This document shows, piece by piece, positions 50,789 to 60,619 of a stretch of DNA of 64,000 nt. The DNA comes from Hyphomicrobium_A sp963812795 (GTDB taxonomy: Bacteria > Pseudomonadota > Alphaproteobacteria > Rhizobiales > Hyphomicrobiaceae): contig CAWEWG010000017.1 in NCBI GenBank assembly GCA_963812795.1, positions 1 to 64,000 of the forward strand, read 5' to 3'. Both the position numbers and the translations under genes were made by a program. The notes beneath the pieces are model-generated. The model saw nothing but the letters and a program-made list of their open reading frames with translations, searched no databases and had not been told where the DNA came from. The stretch's first letter is position 1; the number at the start of each line of letters is the position of its first letter.

Positions 50789-52589
50789 TCAGGCGGCAAC
50801 CTTGGTCCGCGGGCGCGTGAACAGCAGCCGGCGCAACAGCAGCAGCACGAGGAGCACGACGAGGACCAACCCGACGATCGCCAGCGGGTGCTTTTCCCAC
50901 AGCAGGATCGGGCTGACGCGGCCGTCGGCGACGAGGCGCACATCGTTTGCGATCACGCCGGGATCGAGGCCGCCGCCGCTGCGCAGCATCATGGAGACGG
51001 CCGCCGACTGGTCGGTGCTGGCGACGACAGCTTGCCGCACGCGGTCCGACGACAGGGAGTGGATCTGCGCCGGGTTGGCGGCAACGGCCCGCAGCACGCG
51101 CTCGCGCGGTTCCTTCTGCAGTCCGGTGAGATAGCGCGACAAGCTCGACAGCTCGTCCTCGGTCAAGCTGCGCGCCAGGTTCTTGAGGTCGGCATCGTTC
51201 AGCTCGAACAGCGTATCGCGCGCTGCACGGTCGATGGAAGCGAGGCGCACGATGGCGAGCTGATCCTCGAGCGCCAGCAGGCGTTGCAGCGACGCCCGGC
51301 TCAACTGATCGGGCTGCGTGCGGCGGTAGAGGCTGAGCTCCACTACCTTCGGTAGGTCGTCGCCAGCGAGGGCGGCCCACTTGATGCCGGCGTCGACCGA
51401 GCGTGTCTCGCGCGCAATGTCCATCGCCGGCGCCGGCAGCTTGTTGATGGCCGTGCTGAGCGTGCCGTCGTCGAGCCGCCGCAGGATGCCGGCTTCGCCT
51501 TCGCCGGCCAGTAGCAGCGCGACCACCTCATCGAGACGCGGCAGCGCTGCCGGCTGCAGCGAGTCGACGAAGGCTTTGAACTTCGGATTGCGCTCGGCGA
51601 GGCCGAGGGCCTCGGCGTGGGCGGTGCGGAATTCGCGCCAGATCTCGATCACGCGGTCGGCTGTCGCCGCGCCGATTTCCTGGATGTGGCCGGAGATCTG
51701 CTCGGCGAATGTCTTCGCCAGCTCCTCCTGAACCTTGTCCTTGTTCTCCTTCGACTTCATCTCCGTGGCGATGATCGGCAGCACGCCGTTGCGCAGATCC
51801 CAGATGTCCTTGGCGATGAGCACGATGCCGATGCCGCCGGCGACGACCGAGACGAGGCGGGCGAGGACGCTGCCGACGATGCGCTGGCCGACCCGTGCCG
51901 CCATGTTGGCGAGCTGACGCCGCATGAGCAGCACCGCGGCGCCGGCGATGCCGCCGCTCGACTCGCGCAGCACGGCGCTCGACGACATTTCCGCGGCGCC
52001 CTTGTCGGGGTCGATGGCAATGCCCTTGCCGGCGTCGCCGCCGATCACGGCGCGCGCGGCGGTCTCGCCGTAGCGGGCGCCGACGAAGGCCTTGAGGCAG
52101 GCGAGCGCCGGCTCGGCCACATCCTGGCTGGCGAACTCCATCTGCTTGCCGATCTCGTTGCCGACGCCGACGGCCAAGTTGTTCGAGCGCCGCCTTGATG
52201 GCGTCGGAGCGATAGACGCGTTCGGCGACGGCGGTCGCCAACTCCTGCGCCTTCTGCTGGTTGGCGAGCGACTGCAGCAGGTTTGCCCAGCTCGTCTCCT
52301 TGCGGACCTCCTCGACGGCCAGATCGACGCGGTCGTCGATGATCTGGTCCATGCCGATGCGGCGCCACTGATCACCGACCGCGGCCCGATAATCGACATT
52401 GGCAATGCCGGTCTGCAGAGCGCGGATCGAGATGCCCTGGATGGCCGTCCTGAAGGCGGCTTCATCGCGTGCCTGGCAGGCTTCGTAGTCGGCCTTGGCG
52501 AGCGGCTGGGCAAAGGCCGGCGCGACCTGTCCTACGGCAATGGCGAGCGCCAGAAGGTGGGCGATCAGGCGACGTACGTGGGCGAGCAA
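50789..52589 (-). pseudogene. Large exported/membrane hypothetical protein (frameshifted)
   Basis: Two frames join near 52185. The first, from 52589, has a signal peptide (LIAHLLALAIAVGQVAPAFA) and a helical region to AIKAALEQ. One missing base there shifts to the second frame, LAVGVGNEIGKQMEFASQDV, which runs to 50789. The joined protein of about 600 aa is mostly helical with two membrane segments (VSVVAGGIGIVLIAKDIWDL and a C-terminal LAIVGLVLVVLLVLLLL). The family was not recognised. The indel lies in sense-coding sequence and is probably a sequence error. Confidence 0.65.
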
Positions 52590-53502
52590 CGCGGCATTGT
52601 CCTTCGGTCCGCCGCCGCTCCCCTCCGGCGGCTGCGCATGATCATCTAATCACCTGGACTATGGGGTGTCGATTGCGCTCGCACGGTGACAGCGCCAGCG
52701 GCGGCGGCAGATTCAGCGGATCGGGAGGAGGGAACCGGTGGTCGTCCTCGCGCCGCGCGCGCATTCTCGCGGGTGGTCTCTCGCCGCAGCGGGATCACAA
52801 ATTCTTTCACTGATGCAGGACATGCGCCCGAGGAGTTGCCGCCTGCGTGGCACATGCACTACAATTGTGCTTAGCACTGATTAATTGCCCAGCTCCGGAC
52901 TTAATTGTGGCGGCGGTACAACATGGGGTTGAACGATTAACAATGTTTCGATTGCGGTAATTCGCAGAAAACGAGAACGCGGGTACACTTAGTTCCATAA
53001 GTTGATTTGAGAAGCGGCGTATTTTTCAAGGCGTTGGGCCGCCGTGCAGCAAGAGTGTCAAGTTTCGACCCCTGGGCATCTCGAGTTCTCCGGCGCCCGC
53101 CGGAGTAGCGAGGGAGCCGACACGTTTGCGTCACCGTCTGGCCCCAATCCATTCCGGACAGATCCCCGTTCAATGCGTCCGCCGGTCCACCGGCTCCTCG
53201 TTGCAACAGGCGGAGCGTGACACCGATGGACGGGGCGGCGAGGGAGAGCGGGATGGGCTGCGGCAAGGTGCCTAATCGAACTTCGCGGCCGATCCGGTCA
53301 GTGAGACACCTCCATCGCATCTCGTGCTGTGCGGGTACGAGATCTCTTTCAATGCGGCTTCCCCTTACGAGCTCCGTGCCGAATTTGACCGGTCGGTGCC
53401 TCATCGAGGAAACGAAAAAGAGAGAGTTTCAACGACATGCTCAGGTAGCGCGGGAAGCTCGCGCGGCCGGAGTTTGTTAGGGAATGATTGACTTCGTCTA
53501 GT
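52590..53502. other. Intergenic stretch, no gene recognised
   Basis: About 900 bp, part of it visibly lower in GC than its surroundings (52800-53000). Open frames on both strands are short or of random composition and lack ribosome sites. It separates the divergent 50789 gene and the hydrolase at 53503, whose promoters must be here; none was clear. Confidence 0.4.
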
Positions 53503-54444
53503 ATGCGAGCGGGTTCAGTTAAAGAAATGAAAAACAGCGAGAAAATGAAGGCGGCTTGGGGTAGCATCTACGTCCCGGGCGGGCGCAATGGCGTGTTGCT
53601 CGTCCATAGCCTCGGCGGCTCGCCTATCGAGCTGAAGTTCGTTGCCCACACGCTGGCTCAGCTCGGCTACACGGTGTACTGCCCGCTGCTTCCCGGCCTC
53701 GCCGGCGGCACCGACGTGTCAGGCCTGTCGACCTGGCAGGATTGGTATGCGGCGCTCGAGCGAGCCCACGATGAGCTCACCCAGCAGTGCGACGCCATTA
53801 TCGTAGGCGGCATCTCCGCCGGCAGCATGCTGGCGCTGCGCCTCACTGCGCTTCGCCCCGAGAAGATCCATGGCCTGATGCTGTTCTCGCCGACCTTCTG
53901 GCCGAACGGCTGGGCTATTCCGTGGTACTTCAGCCTCTTCCGTCTGGTGCAGCAGAAGTGGTCGGCGCGCCTATTCAAATTCCGTGCACGCGCGCCGCAC
54001 GGCATCAAGGACGACCGCCTGCGCAGCTTCATCCTCGACAGCGTGCAGTCGGAGACGGATTCGATCGAGGACTTGTTCGCCCGCGGCGGCGGTCTCGTGC
54101 TCGAGTTCCGCCGGCTGGTGCGCAACGTCAAGCCGCTGCTCGGCCTGATCAAGCAGCACGCGCTGGTGTTCCACCCGCGCAACGACGATCAGAGCGATCT
54201 GAGCAATGCCCTGATGCTGCAGCGCAAGCTGGCCGGCATCGTCGAGACCTGCGTGCTCGACGACTGCTACCACATGGTCACGCTCGATCGTCAGCGTCCG
54301 ATCGTCATGGATCGCGTCAAGGAATTCGCCGAACGTCTGACTGGGCGTCTCGACAAGCTGCGCACCGAGGAGGCCGTTGTCGCGGCCACCGAAGGCACGC
54401 AGCAGAACCATGGCCGCAGCGAGAACCGCGGCACTCCTGCCTGA
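53503..54444 (+). CDS. Alpha/beta-fold hydrolase (carboxylesterase / monoacylglycerol lipase-like)
   Basis: A serine hydrolase of about 310 aa. NGVLLVHSLGGSPIELKFVA contains the oxyanion HSLGGSP. The nucleophile elbow is GGISAGSMLALRL, the acid is probably in HPRNDDQSDLSN, and the base is in DDCYHMVTLDRQRP. The fold matches the EstA/YvaK-type carboxylesterase group. The start is uncertain: ATG 53503, 53527 or 53542 give the same domain. No signal peptide. Monocistronic, ended by a strong terminator. Confidence 0.8.
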   Translation: MRAGSVKEMKNSEKMKAAWGSIYVPGGRNGVLLVHSLGGSPIELKFVAHTLAQLGYTVYCPLLPGLAGGTDVSGLSTWQDWYAALERAHDELTQQCDAIIVGGISAGSMLALRLTALRPEKIHGLMLFSPTFWPNGWAIPWYFSLFRLVQQKWSARLFKFRARAPHGIKDDRLRSFILDSVQSETDSIEDLFARGGGLVLEFRRLVRNVKPLLGLIKQHALVFHPRNDDQSDLSNALMLQRKLAGIVETCVLDDCYHMVTLDRQRPIVMDRVKEFAERLTGRLDKLRTEEAVVAATEGTQQNHGRSENRGTPA

Positions 54445-54470
54445 CGGCCACCGTCTCGCGGCACGAATGC

Positions 54471-54500
54471 AAAAAGCCCGGCCATTGGCCGGGCTTTTTT
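54471..54500. terminator. Bidirectional intrinsic terminator
   Basis: AGCCCGGCC and GGCCGGGCT pair around ATT, flanked by A5 and T6. It serves the hydrolase gene on the plus strand and the convergent DUF2147 gene on the minus strand. Confidence 0.9.
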
Positions 54501-54531
54501 AATGCGCACTGCGCTGGTCCGGAGCGAAGCT

Positions 54532-55167
54532 CTACTCGACCGCCTCCGGCCGCACGGCGGGAACGGGGCGAGGCACCTTGAGCTGCGGCGCTTGCGCGGC
54601 GGCCGTCTTGGCAGCGGCAGGGCGCACATCGTTCGGTGTCGCGCGTGCCTCGCGCGGCTGGTCGCAGCGTGGCAGGTCGGCGGGCGCGCGCCGCCACGTG
54701 AACGACTTGGAAAAGAATTTCACGCCCTTGTAGCCGGTGAGGACGAGCCGATCGCGCGAGGCGAGCTCGATGGCCGCGTCGAACTGCGAGCCCTGCTCCG
54801 GGTCGTAGACCCAGCCGTTGTCCCAGCCGCCGCTGACGCGCTGCAGGGAGCCGAGAACCGGCAGGCCGCAAATCGTACGCCGCCGTTTGGCCGCGTCAGG
54901 ATTGTGACCGTCGGTCAACGGCTCGCCGCTTCTCTTGTTCGGCTCTTTCAGCCAGACGATGAAACCGCACAGGCGATTGGCGCTGGCGCCGGAGGCGCCG
55001 CAGGGGCGGATTTCAACGGCACCTTTGCCTGTGTGATTGATCCAGACGCCCATTTCGATGGGCGGGGCAGCCTCGGCCAAGGTTGCGCTGAGGCCGAGCG
55101 CCAGCCCACAAGCGACCGCAGCGGGCCAGTAATTCGGGGTCTTGGCTGCATGAAGATCATGACGCAT
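54532..55167 (-). CDS. DUF2147 family exported protein
   Basis: A 211-aa protein. A signal peptide lies within the first 34 residues (AAVACGLALGLSATLAEAA). The DUF2147 core follows: GVWINHTGKGAVEIRPCG, CGFIVWLKEPN, GLPVLGSLQRVSGGWDNGWV, YDPEQGSQFDAAIELASRDR, LTGYKGVKFFSKSFTWRR. The Ala/Pro-rich tail is not conserved. The family is periplasmic and beta-barrel-like, without assigned activity. Confidence 0.85.
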   Translation of the reverse strand: MRHDLHAAKTPNYWPAAVACGLALGLSATLAEAAPPIEMGVWINHTGKGAVEIRPCGASGASANRLCGFIVWLKEPNKRSGEPLTDGHNPDAAKRRRTICGLPVLGSLQRVSGGWDNGWVYDPEQGSQFDAAIELASRDRLVLTGYKGVKFFSKSFTWRRAPADLPRCDQPREARATPNDVRPAAAKTAAAQAPQLKVPRPVPAVRPEAVE

Positions 55168-55509
55168 GGTGGCATCACCAATATTGTGCGAGGTATTGAT
55201 CTCGCATTAGGCTTTGAAAGCGGCGAAAACTGGTCAGGCGACCAGATGGGCCGCGAAGCTCGGGCCACCAAAGGTAACTAAGAGCTTTCCTTGATCGCTC
55301 GATCTTACCCCTTTATTGACCACTTCGCGTTAACGCTCCGTGAGTGCGCTATTCACGCTCGTTTCTAAATGGAGCGGATTTCGCGTTATGCTTAGGCAAC
55401 TCTTAAGCACGGGTTTGCCTTTACGAGGCCAAGTTCGAGGGCTACCAGCGGCGTGAGCCGCGCTGTCGGCGTTAGGCCGATCTCGCCCAACACAGTGCGG
55501 AACCGATCA
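55168..55509. other. Divergent promoter region
   Basis: A 342-bp gap between DUF2147 (minus) and the ABC exporter operon (plus). TTATTGACC (55313-55321) resembles a -35 box without a convincing -10. No palindrome or small gene was identified. The frame of the permease is open upstream to 55453 but without a ribosome site. Confidence 0.3.
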
Positions 55510-56637
55510 ATGATCTTGACGCTTGCCTTCCGAAATCTGTTTCACGACCGCATTCGACTTGCGGTCACGCTGGTCGGCATTCTCTTTTCCATCGTGCTCG
55601 TTGCCGTGCAGCTCGGTCTCTACCTCGGCGCCAGCAACATGATCACGGCCAACATCGATGCCGCCAAGGCCGATCTGTGGATCACCGTCTACGGAGCCAA
55701 GAGCTTTGAGGACGGCGGCATGCTGCTCACCCCGCGCGAGCGGCATCAGGCGCTGGCGACGCCGGGCGTCAAAGCCGTGATCCCGCTCATCGTGCGCTTC
55801 GCCGAGTGGCGCAAGCCCGAAGGCGGATCGACGCGTGTCGTGATCGTCGGCACCGACGCCGAAGACGGCGGCCTGGCGCCCATCAATCTCGTCGATGGCA
55901 CGTGGGAAGACATCAAGGCCCCGGAGGCCGTCGCCGTCGATCGCACCTACTTCAACGAGCTCGGCATCAAGGGCATCGGCGACACGGCGCAGGTGATCAA
56001 CAGCCGCATCCGCGTGCGCGCCCTGACCGACGGCGTCCGCTCGTTCGTGCAGTCGCCCTACACCTACACGACGCTCAACCGCGCTCGCAGCATCTTCCCC
56101 GATAGCGATGGCGTCACGTTCTACCTCGTGCAGACGCAGCCCGGCGCCAACATCGAGAAGGTGCGCCAGGATCTGCAGGGCCGCCTGGAAGGCGCCGAGG
56201 TGCTGACCCAGGCCGAGTTCCGCGATCGCAGCCTCAAGCAGTGGCTGTTCCGGACCGGCGCCGGCGTCGCCCTGATCGGTGGCGCCCTGCTTGGCAGCCT
56301 CGTCGGTACCGTCATCGTGGCGCAGACCCTATATTCCAGCACAAAGGACCACTTGGGCGAGTTTGCCACCTTGCGTGCACTAGGTTCATCATCGGGATAT
56401 ATTCACCGGGTTATCCTCGCCCAGGCCGGAATCAGCGCCGTCGTCGGCTACGCCCTCGGCATTTCGATCGCCCTGACCATTCTGGTGCTTAGTCGCAATA
56501 CGGCCTTGCCGATGGTAATGACGCCGGGCCTGGCTTTCTGGCTGTTCGCGTTGACCGTCGGCATGTGCGCCATCTCGGCACTCTCGGCGATCGTCAAGGT
56601 GACCAAGATCGATCCAGCAACGGTATTCAACAAATGA
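55510..56637 (+). CDS. ABC transporter permease, DevC/MacB-like
   Basis: A 375-aa permease from ATG 55510 (MILTLAFRNLFHDRIRL). The first membrane helix (AVTLVGILFSIVLVAVQL) is followed by a large extracytoplasmic domain (about 45-255) and three C-terminal helices (VALIGGALLGSLVGTVIVAQ; AGISAVVGYALGISIALTIL; LAFWLFALTVGMCAISAL). That layout is typical of DevC/MacB exporters, which use a mechanotransmission mechanism. The stop overlaps the ATPase start by 4 nt. First gene of a permease-ATPase-adaptor operon; the substrate is unknown. Confidence 0.88.
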   Translation: MILTLAFRNLFHDRIRLAVTLVGILFSIVLVAVQLGLYLGASNMITANIDAAKADLWITVYGAKSFEDGGMLLTPRERHQALATPGVKAVIPLIVRFAEWRKPEGGSTRVVIVGTDAEDGGLAPINLVDGTWEDIKAPEAVAVDRTYFNELGIKGIGDTAQVINSRIRVRALTDGVRSFVQSPYTYTTLNRARSIFPDSDGVTFYLVQTQPGANIEKVRQDLQGRLEGAEVLTQAEFRDRSLKQWLFRTGAGVALIGGALLGSLVGTVIVAQTLYSSTKDHLGEFATLRALGSSSGYIHRVILAQAGISAVVGYALGISIALTILVLSRNTALPMVMTPGLAFWLFALTVGMCAISALSAIVKVTKIDPATVFNK

Positions 56638-57398
56638 CAGAGTCCGTGAGCCAAGAGCCAGTCCTCGAAGCCATCGACATCGTCAAGGACCTCGGGTCGG
56701 GCGCCGGCATGGTACGCGCCGTCAAGGGCGCCAGCCTGACGCTGGTTCCGGGCGAGCTGACGCTGCTGATGGGGCCGTCGGGCAGCGGCAAGACGACGTT
56801 ACTGTCGATCCTCGGCTGCATCCTGACGCCGACGTCGGGCACCCTGCGCATCGCCGGCGTCAGCACAGACAGGCTGAACGCCGAAGAGCTGGCCTCCCTG
56901 CGGCGCAAGCACATGGGCTTCATCTTCCAGTCCTACAACCTGTTCCCGACGCTGACGGCGCTGGAGAACGTGCGCATTTCGCTCGACGTGCGCGGACAGA
57001 AGGGCTTTGCCGCCGCCAACCGCTCCGAAGAGGTGCTGCGCGACGTCGGCCTCGCCTATCGCCTCAAGAGCTATCCCGGCAATCTCTCGGGCGGTGAGCA
57101 GCAGCGTGTCGCCGTCGCCCGCGCCATCGCCTCCTCGCCCTCCATCGTGCTCGCCGACGAGCCGACGGCCGCGCTCGACGGCGAGAACGGCCATGCGGTG
57201 ATGGCGCTACTGGCGCGCATTGCCAAGGAACAACACCGCAGTGTTCTGGCGGTTACGCACGACCCGCGCACGCTGAGCTACGCGGACCGCGTCGTGCGCA
57301 TTGAAGACGGACGTATCGTCGGCGAAGAGCGCCGTCCTGAGGGCCTCGACGCCCCGGAAATTGCAGATCTTACAAAGAGACGGAAGGCCCATGCTTAA
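56634..57398 (+). CDS. ABC transporter ATP-binding protein, DevA/MacB-like
   Basis: A 254-aa ATPase. Walker A is MGPSGSGKTTLL, Q-loop FQSYNLFPTLTA, signature NLSGGEQQRVAVARA, Walker B SIVLADEPTAALDG and H-loop AVTHDP. It energises the permease encoded immediately upstream. Start and stop overlap both neighbours, showing a tightly coupled operon. Confidence 0.93.
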   Translation: MTESVSQEPVLEAIDIVKDLGSGAGMVRAVKGASLTLVPGELTLLMGPSGSGKTTLLSILGCILTPTSGTLRIAGVSTDRLNAEELASLRRKHMGFIFQSYNLFPTLTALENVRISLDVRGQKGFAAANRSEEVLRDVGLAYRLKSYPGNLSGGEQQRVAVARAIASSPSIVLADEPTAALDGENGHAVMALLARIAKEQHRSVLAVTHDPRTLSYADRVVRIEDGRIVGEERRPEGLDAPEIADLTKRRKAHA

Positions 57399-58500
57399 GG
57401 TCAACCCCACAGTCGTCACTCTCGGCATCGCCGGCATCCTGGCCATCGCCGTAGGCTTCTACGTCAACAGCGTGAGCTGGGGCCCGGTCGCCGAGGAGAA
57501 GACCACGCAGGCAACCGCCAGCACCGACGGCGCCAAGTCGAAGAACGGCAACGCCGCGACGGCGATCAAGCCGACCTGGGCCGCCTCGGCCACCGGTCGC
57601 GTCGAGCCCAAGAGCGGCGAAGTGCGCATCACCGCCGAGGTTGGCGGCCGCATCGTCGATGTCGGCGCCGGTCTCAACGACCGCGTGAAGGCTGGCGATC
57701 TGCTCGTTCGTCTCGACGACGACGACGCGCTCACCAAGGTTGCCGGCGCCCATGCCGAAGCTCAGGTGCGCGTTCGCGAGCGCAACGAAGAGGACGCCCG
57801 TGGCCTCCAGCTCGAGCGCCGCAACGCCGAGGATGACGTCGCTTCCGCCGAGCGCGCCGTATTCGGCGCCCAGCAGGAATTCGACGACGCGCTCGAAAAG
57901 AAGCGCAACAACAATGGCAACGACGATGACGTCGACAAGTCGCGCGGCAAGCTCACTGACGCCAACAAGAAGCTGGCCGACGAGCGCGCCGATCTGGCCG
58001 CGGTGAACGCCAAGTCCGGCATGCCGCTGCCGACGCGGCTGGAGGCGGCGTTGTCCGTCGCCCGCGCCGAGCTGACCGGGGCCGAGCTCGGTGTCGAGCA
58101 CACGCGCGTGCGTGCGCCGTTCGACGGTACCGTGCTCAATGTCATGGCTAAGGAAGGCGAGGTCGCTGCTCCGTCGCCGGAAAACACCCTGGTCGTCTTT
58201 GGCGACCTCAGCGCCATGAAGGTGCGCGCCGAGGTCGAAGAGCGCGATGCGGCCAAGATCCACATCGGCCAGCGCGTCGTCGTCCGCGCCGACGCCTACC
58301 CCGATCAGGACTTCGAGGGCCGCGTCGGCTCCATCGCCCAGTCGCTGTCGCAGCCCAACATCGTCTCGCGCGGCCCGCGCCGCCCGAACGACGTCGAGGT
58401 GCTGGAGGCGATGGTCGACCTCGACGGTCTGCCGCCGTTGCTGACCGGCATGCGCGTCGACGTGTTCTTCAAGCACGACGCCACGGCCTCGACCAAGTAG
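57391..58500 (+). CDS. HlyD-family periplasmic adaptor of the ABC exporter
   Basis: A 369-aa membrane fusion protein from ATG 57391, overlapping the ATPase by 8 nt. It has one N-terminal membrane helix (VVTLGIAGILAIAVGFYV), a lipoyl half (RITAEVGGRIVDVGAGLNDR) and a long coiled-coil hairpin, about 115-220 (ERNAEDDVASAERAVFGAQQ; KLTDANKKLADERADLAA). The second lipoyl half is TRVRAPFDGTVLNVMAKEGE, followed by a beta-barrel. It would bridge the permease to an outer-membrane channel, so the system probably exports a glycolipid, peptide or small molecule. Confidence 0.9.
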   Translation: MLKVNPTVVTLGIAGILAIAVGFYVNSVSWGPVAEEKTTQATASTDGAKSKNGNAATAIKPTWAASATGRVEPKSGEVRITAEVGGRIVDVGAGLNDRVKAGDLLVRLDDDDALTKVAGAHAEAQVRVRERNEEDARGLQLERRNAEDDVASAERAVFGAQQEFDDALEKKRNNNGNDDDVDKSRGKLTDANKKLADERADLAAVNAKSGMPLPTRLEAALSVARAELTGAELGVEHTRVRAPFDGTVLNVMAKEGEVAAPSPENTLVVFGDLSAMKVRAEVEERDAAKIHIGQRVVVRADAYPDQDFEGRVGSIAQSLSQPNIVSRGPRRPNDVEVLEAMVDLDGLPPLLTGMRVDVFFKHDATASTK

Positions 58501-58527
58501 GCCGCTGCGGAACATCACCGAGTTTGA

Positions 58528-58562
58528 AGCGGGCGCATCCTCATCGGTGCGCCCGCTTTTTA
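58528..58562 (+). terminator. Intrinsic terminator of the ABC exporter operon
   Basis: AGCGGGCGCA and TGCGCCCGCT form a perfect 10-bp stem with a 10-nt loop, followed by a T5 tract, 28 bp after the adaptor stop. Confidence 0.9.
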
Positions 58563-58796
58563 TGCCCGCTCCTGAAGCCGCCGCCACGCGAGCCTTGCCC
58601 GATCGGGACGCAGCAGCTGCGCGTGTGAAGCGAGCACGCGGCGTTCATGGCGTTTCGGACGCCGCAGCATGGCCGGCGACGTCGGCTCAGGGCCAGGAGA
58701 GCAAACGTGCGGCGGCCTAGTTTCTAGAAGCCCCCTTGAATCGCTCAACGCCGTGCCCATCTACCATCCATGGGGATGGTCCACGGATGGTCGCAG

Positions 58797-59222
58797 ATGC
58801 CGAAGAATAATGTCCAGGAGCTGCGCCCGCGCGGGCCGGACTCCGAGAAGATCACCATCAACCTCGGGTACGTGGACCTAGGACAGATCGATCTGATGGT
58901 GAACGAAGGGTTCTACTCGAACAGAACCGACTTCATTCGTACCGCCATTCGCAATCAGCTCGAGCGGCACGCCGACGTCGTCAAACAATCGGTGACGCGC
59001 AACACCCTCGACCTCGGCTTGCGCCACTTCACCCGCGAGCAGCTCGAAGCAGTCCGGGCTGCTGGCGAGCAGCTGCATGTGCGAGTGCTCGGCCTTCTGA
59101 CGATAGCACCTGACGTATCACCGCAGCTTGCGCGCGCAACGATTGCATCCCTCACAGTCCTTGGCGCCCTACATGCGAGCGCCGAGGTCAAGGCCGCTCT
59201 GGCGGACCGCATGCGCCAGTGA
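58797..59222 (+). CDS. CopG-like ribbon-helix-helix regulator
   Basis: A 141-aa protein. KITINLGYVDLGQIDLMVNE and GFYSNRTDFIRTAIRNQLER form a ribbon-helix-helix DNA-binding domain. The C-terminal region (GLRHFTREQLEAVRAAGEQL; VRVLGLLTIAPDVSPQLAR) is helical and may bind a ligand or oligomerise. ATG 58797 is the natural RHH start; 58770 adds nine residues. It lies 48 bp upstream of the esterase and may regulate it, since related CopG-type proteins often neighbour polyester depolymerases (inference). Confidence 0.75.
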   Translation: MPKNNVQELRPRGPDSEKITINLGYVDLGQIDLMVNEGFYSNRTDFIRTAIRNQLERHADVVKQSVTRNTLDLGLRHFTREQLEAVRAAGEQLHVRVLGLLTIAPDVSPQLARATIASLTVLGALHASAEVKAALADRMRQ

Positions 59223-59270
59223 TGCAAGCGCCGGCGCAGCAATCGCCGCAAATCCGGAGAAATGGCGAAC

Positions 59271-60449
59271 ATGAAAGCTCTCGATCAAGCGCAGATGTTA
59301 GAGGCGACGCGTCTCACACGGGCCGGACAGTTGGCAGAGGCCGTATCGCTCCTGCAGCGCGCGCTTGGAGGTGACGCGGCCGAGTACGCTACACCACAGC
59401 GGTCGTCCGCCGCACGCCTGACGCCGCCGATCATTGACGGCGAGATCGTTGGAGATGCGATGTCAGACCGTTCAGCTGCGGCGACAGGGCGATTGGACAC
59501 GCTGGCCCTCTTACCGCAGGACTGGAAGATAAAGCTGCGGGGGCTGGGGCGTGCGCGCAATCCGCGGCCTGCTGATATCGCGCCCAGTGCCGGCTGCTAC
59601 ATCAGCGGCTCGTTCTCGAATGCCGTCGGTAGCCGATCGTACAAGCTCTACATCCCCGGCCGCCAAAGCGACGCGCCAAACCCGCTGATCGTCATGCTGC
59701 ATGGGTGCACGCAATCGGCTGATGATTTCGCGGCAGGTACGCGCATGAACTTCGCAGCCGAAGTTCGCGGGTGTTTCGTCGTCTATCCCGAGCAGCCGCA
59801 AGCCGCCAACGCCTCGAAATGTTGGAACTGGTTCAGGTCGAGCGACCAGGCCCGCGACCAGGGCGAGCCCGCTCTCATCGCCGGCATCACGCGACAGATC
59901 ATGAAGGATCACAACATCGATCCACGACGCGTCTATGTTGCGGGATTGTCCGCGGGCGGCGCTGCGGCGGCAATCATGGGTGAAGCCTATCCGGATCTCT
60001 ACGCGGCGGTCGGTGTGCACTCGGGCTTGGCTTGCGGCTCAGCACGTGATCTGCCGTCCGCCTTCGCCGCTATGCGCGGCCAAGCGAGCATCAAGAGTGT
60101 GGATGCTCCGCGCGCTAGCACGCGCTTGATGCCAACCATCGTTTTTCACGGCGATCTAGATAAAACTGTCCACCCCTGCAACGGGACAAAGGTGATCGCG
60201 CGGGCGACCGCTGACAATCAATTCTCCGGGACCACCGTCCGCAAGAACACGGCTTCTGGAGATGGGTACTCACATTCTGTACAGCACGACGCAGAAGGCC
60301 AGAGCGTGCTGGAGCTGTGGGAGCTTCACGGAGCGGGGCACGCGTGGTCGGGCGGAAGTCCGGCCGGTTCGTACACAAGTCCCGCTGGGCCGAACGCCAC
60401 GGAAGAGATGCTACGCTTTTTCCTGGAGCACCGGCGTCCGACGATGTGA
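59271..60449 (+). CDS. PHB depolymerase family esterase
   Basis: A 392-aa enzyme of the type 1 extracellular PHA-depolymerase/feruloyl esterase fold. ATG 59271 is preferred: GGAGA lies 10 bases ahead, while ATG 59262 is too close. Residues 1-100 form a polar lead. The catalytic domain has LIVMLHGCTQSADDFAAGTR (oxyanion), lipase box AGLSAGGAAAAI with the catalytic Ser, Asp in VFHGDLDKTVHP and His in HGAGHAWSGG. No signal peptide, so it may be intracellular or exported otherwise. The substrate may be PHB or another ester. Confidence 0.88.
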   Translation: MKALDQAQMLEATRLTRAGQLAEAVSLLQRALGGDAAEYATPQRSSAARLTPPIIDGEIVGDAMSDRSAAATGRLDTLALLPQDWKIKLRGLGRARNPRPADIAPSAGCYISGSFSNAVGSRSYKLYIPGRQSDAPNPLIVMLHGCTQSADDFAAGTRMNFAAEVRGCFVVYPEQPQAANASKCWNWFRSSDQARDQGEPALIAGITRQIMKDHNIDPRRVYVAGLSAGGAAAAIMGEAYPDLYAAVGVHSGLACGSARDLPSAFAAMRGQASIKSVDAPRASTRLMPTIVFHGDLDKTVHPCNGTKVIARATADNQFSGTTVRKNTASGDGYSHSVQHDAEGQSVLELWELHGAGHAWSGGSPAGSYTSPAGPNATEEMLRFFLEHRRPTM

Positions 60450-60619
60450 CAGCACCTCGGCACTGACAGAGCACCGCACGCGGGCGTCCGTGCGGAGCAC
60501 GGCTTCGCCATGACAAGGCTGCCGGATTGAAATTAGGATGGCGGTCGTTTGGCGCCCGCGCTCCCTCGCTCTTTGACATCCCTCGGCGCCGACCGGCGCG
60601 CGCGAGAACAGCGCGCCGG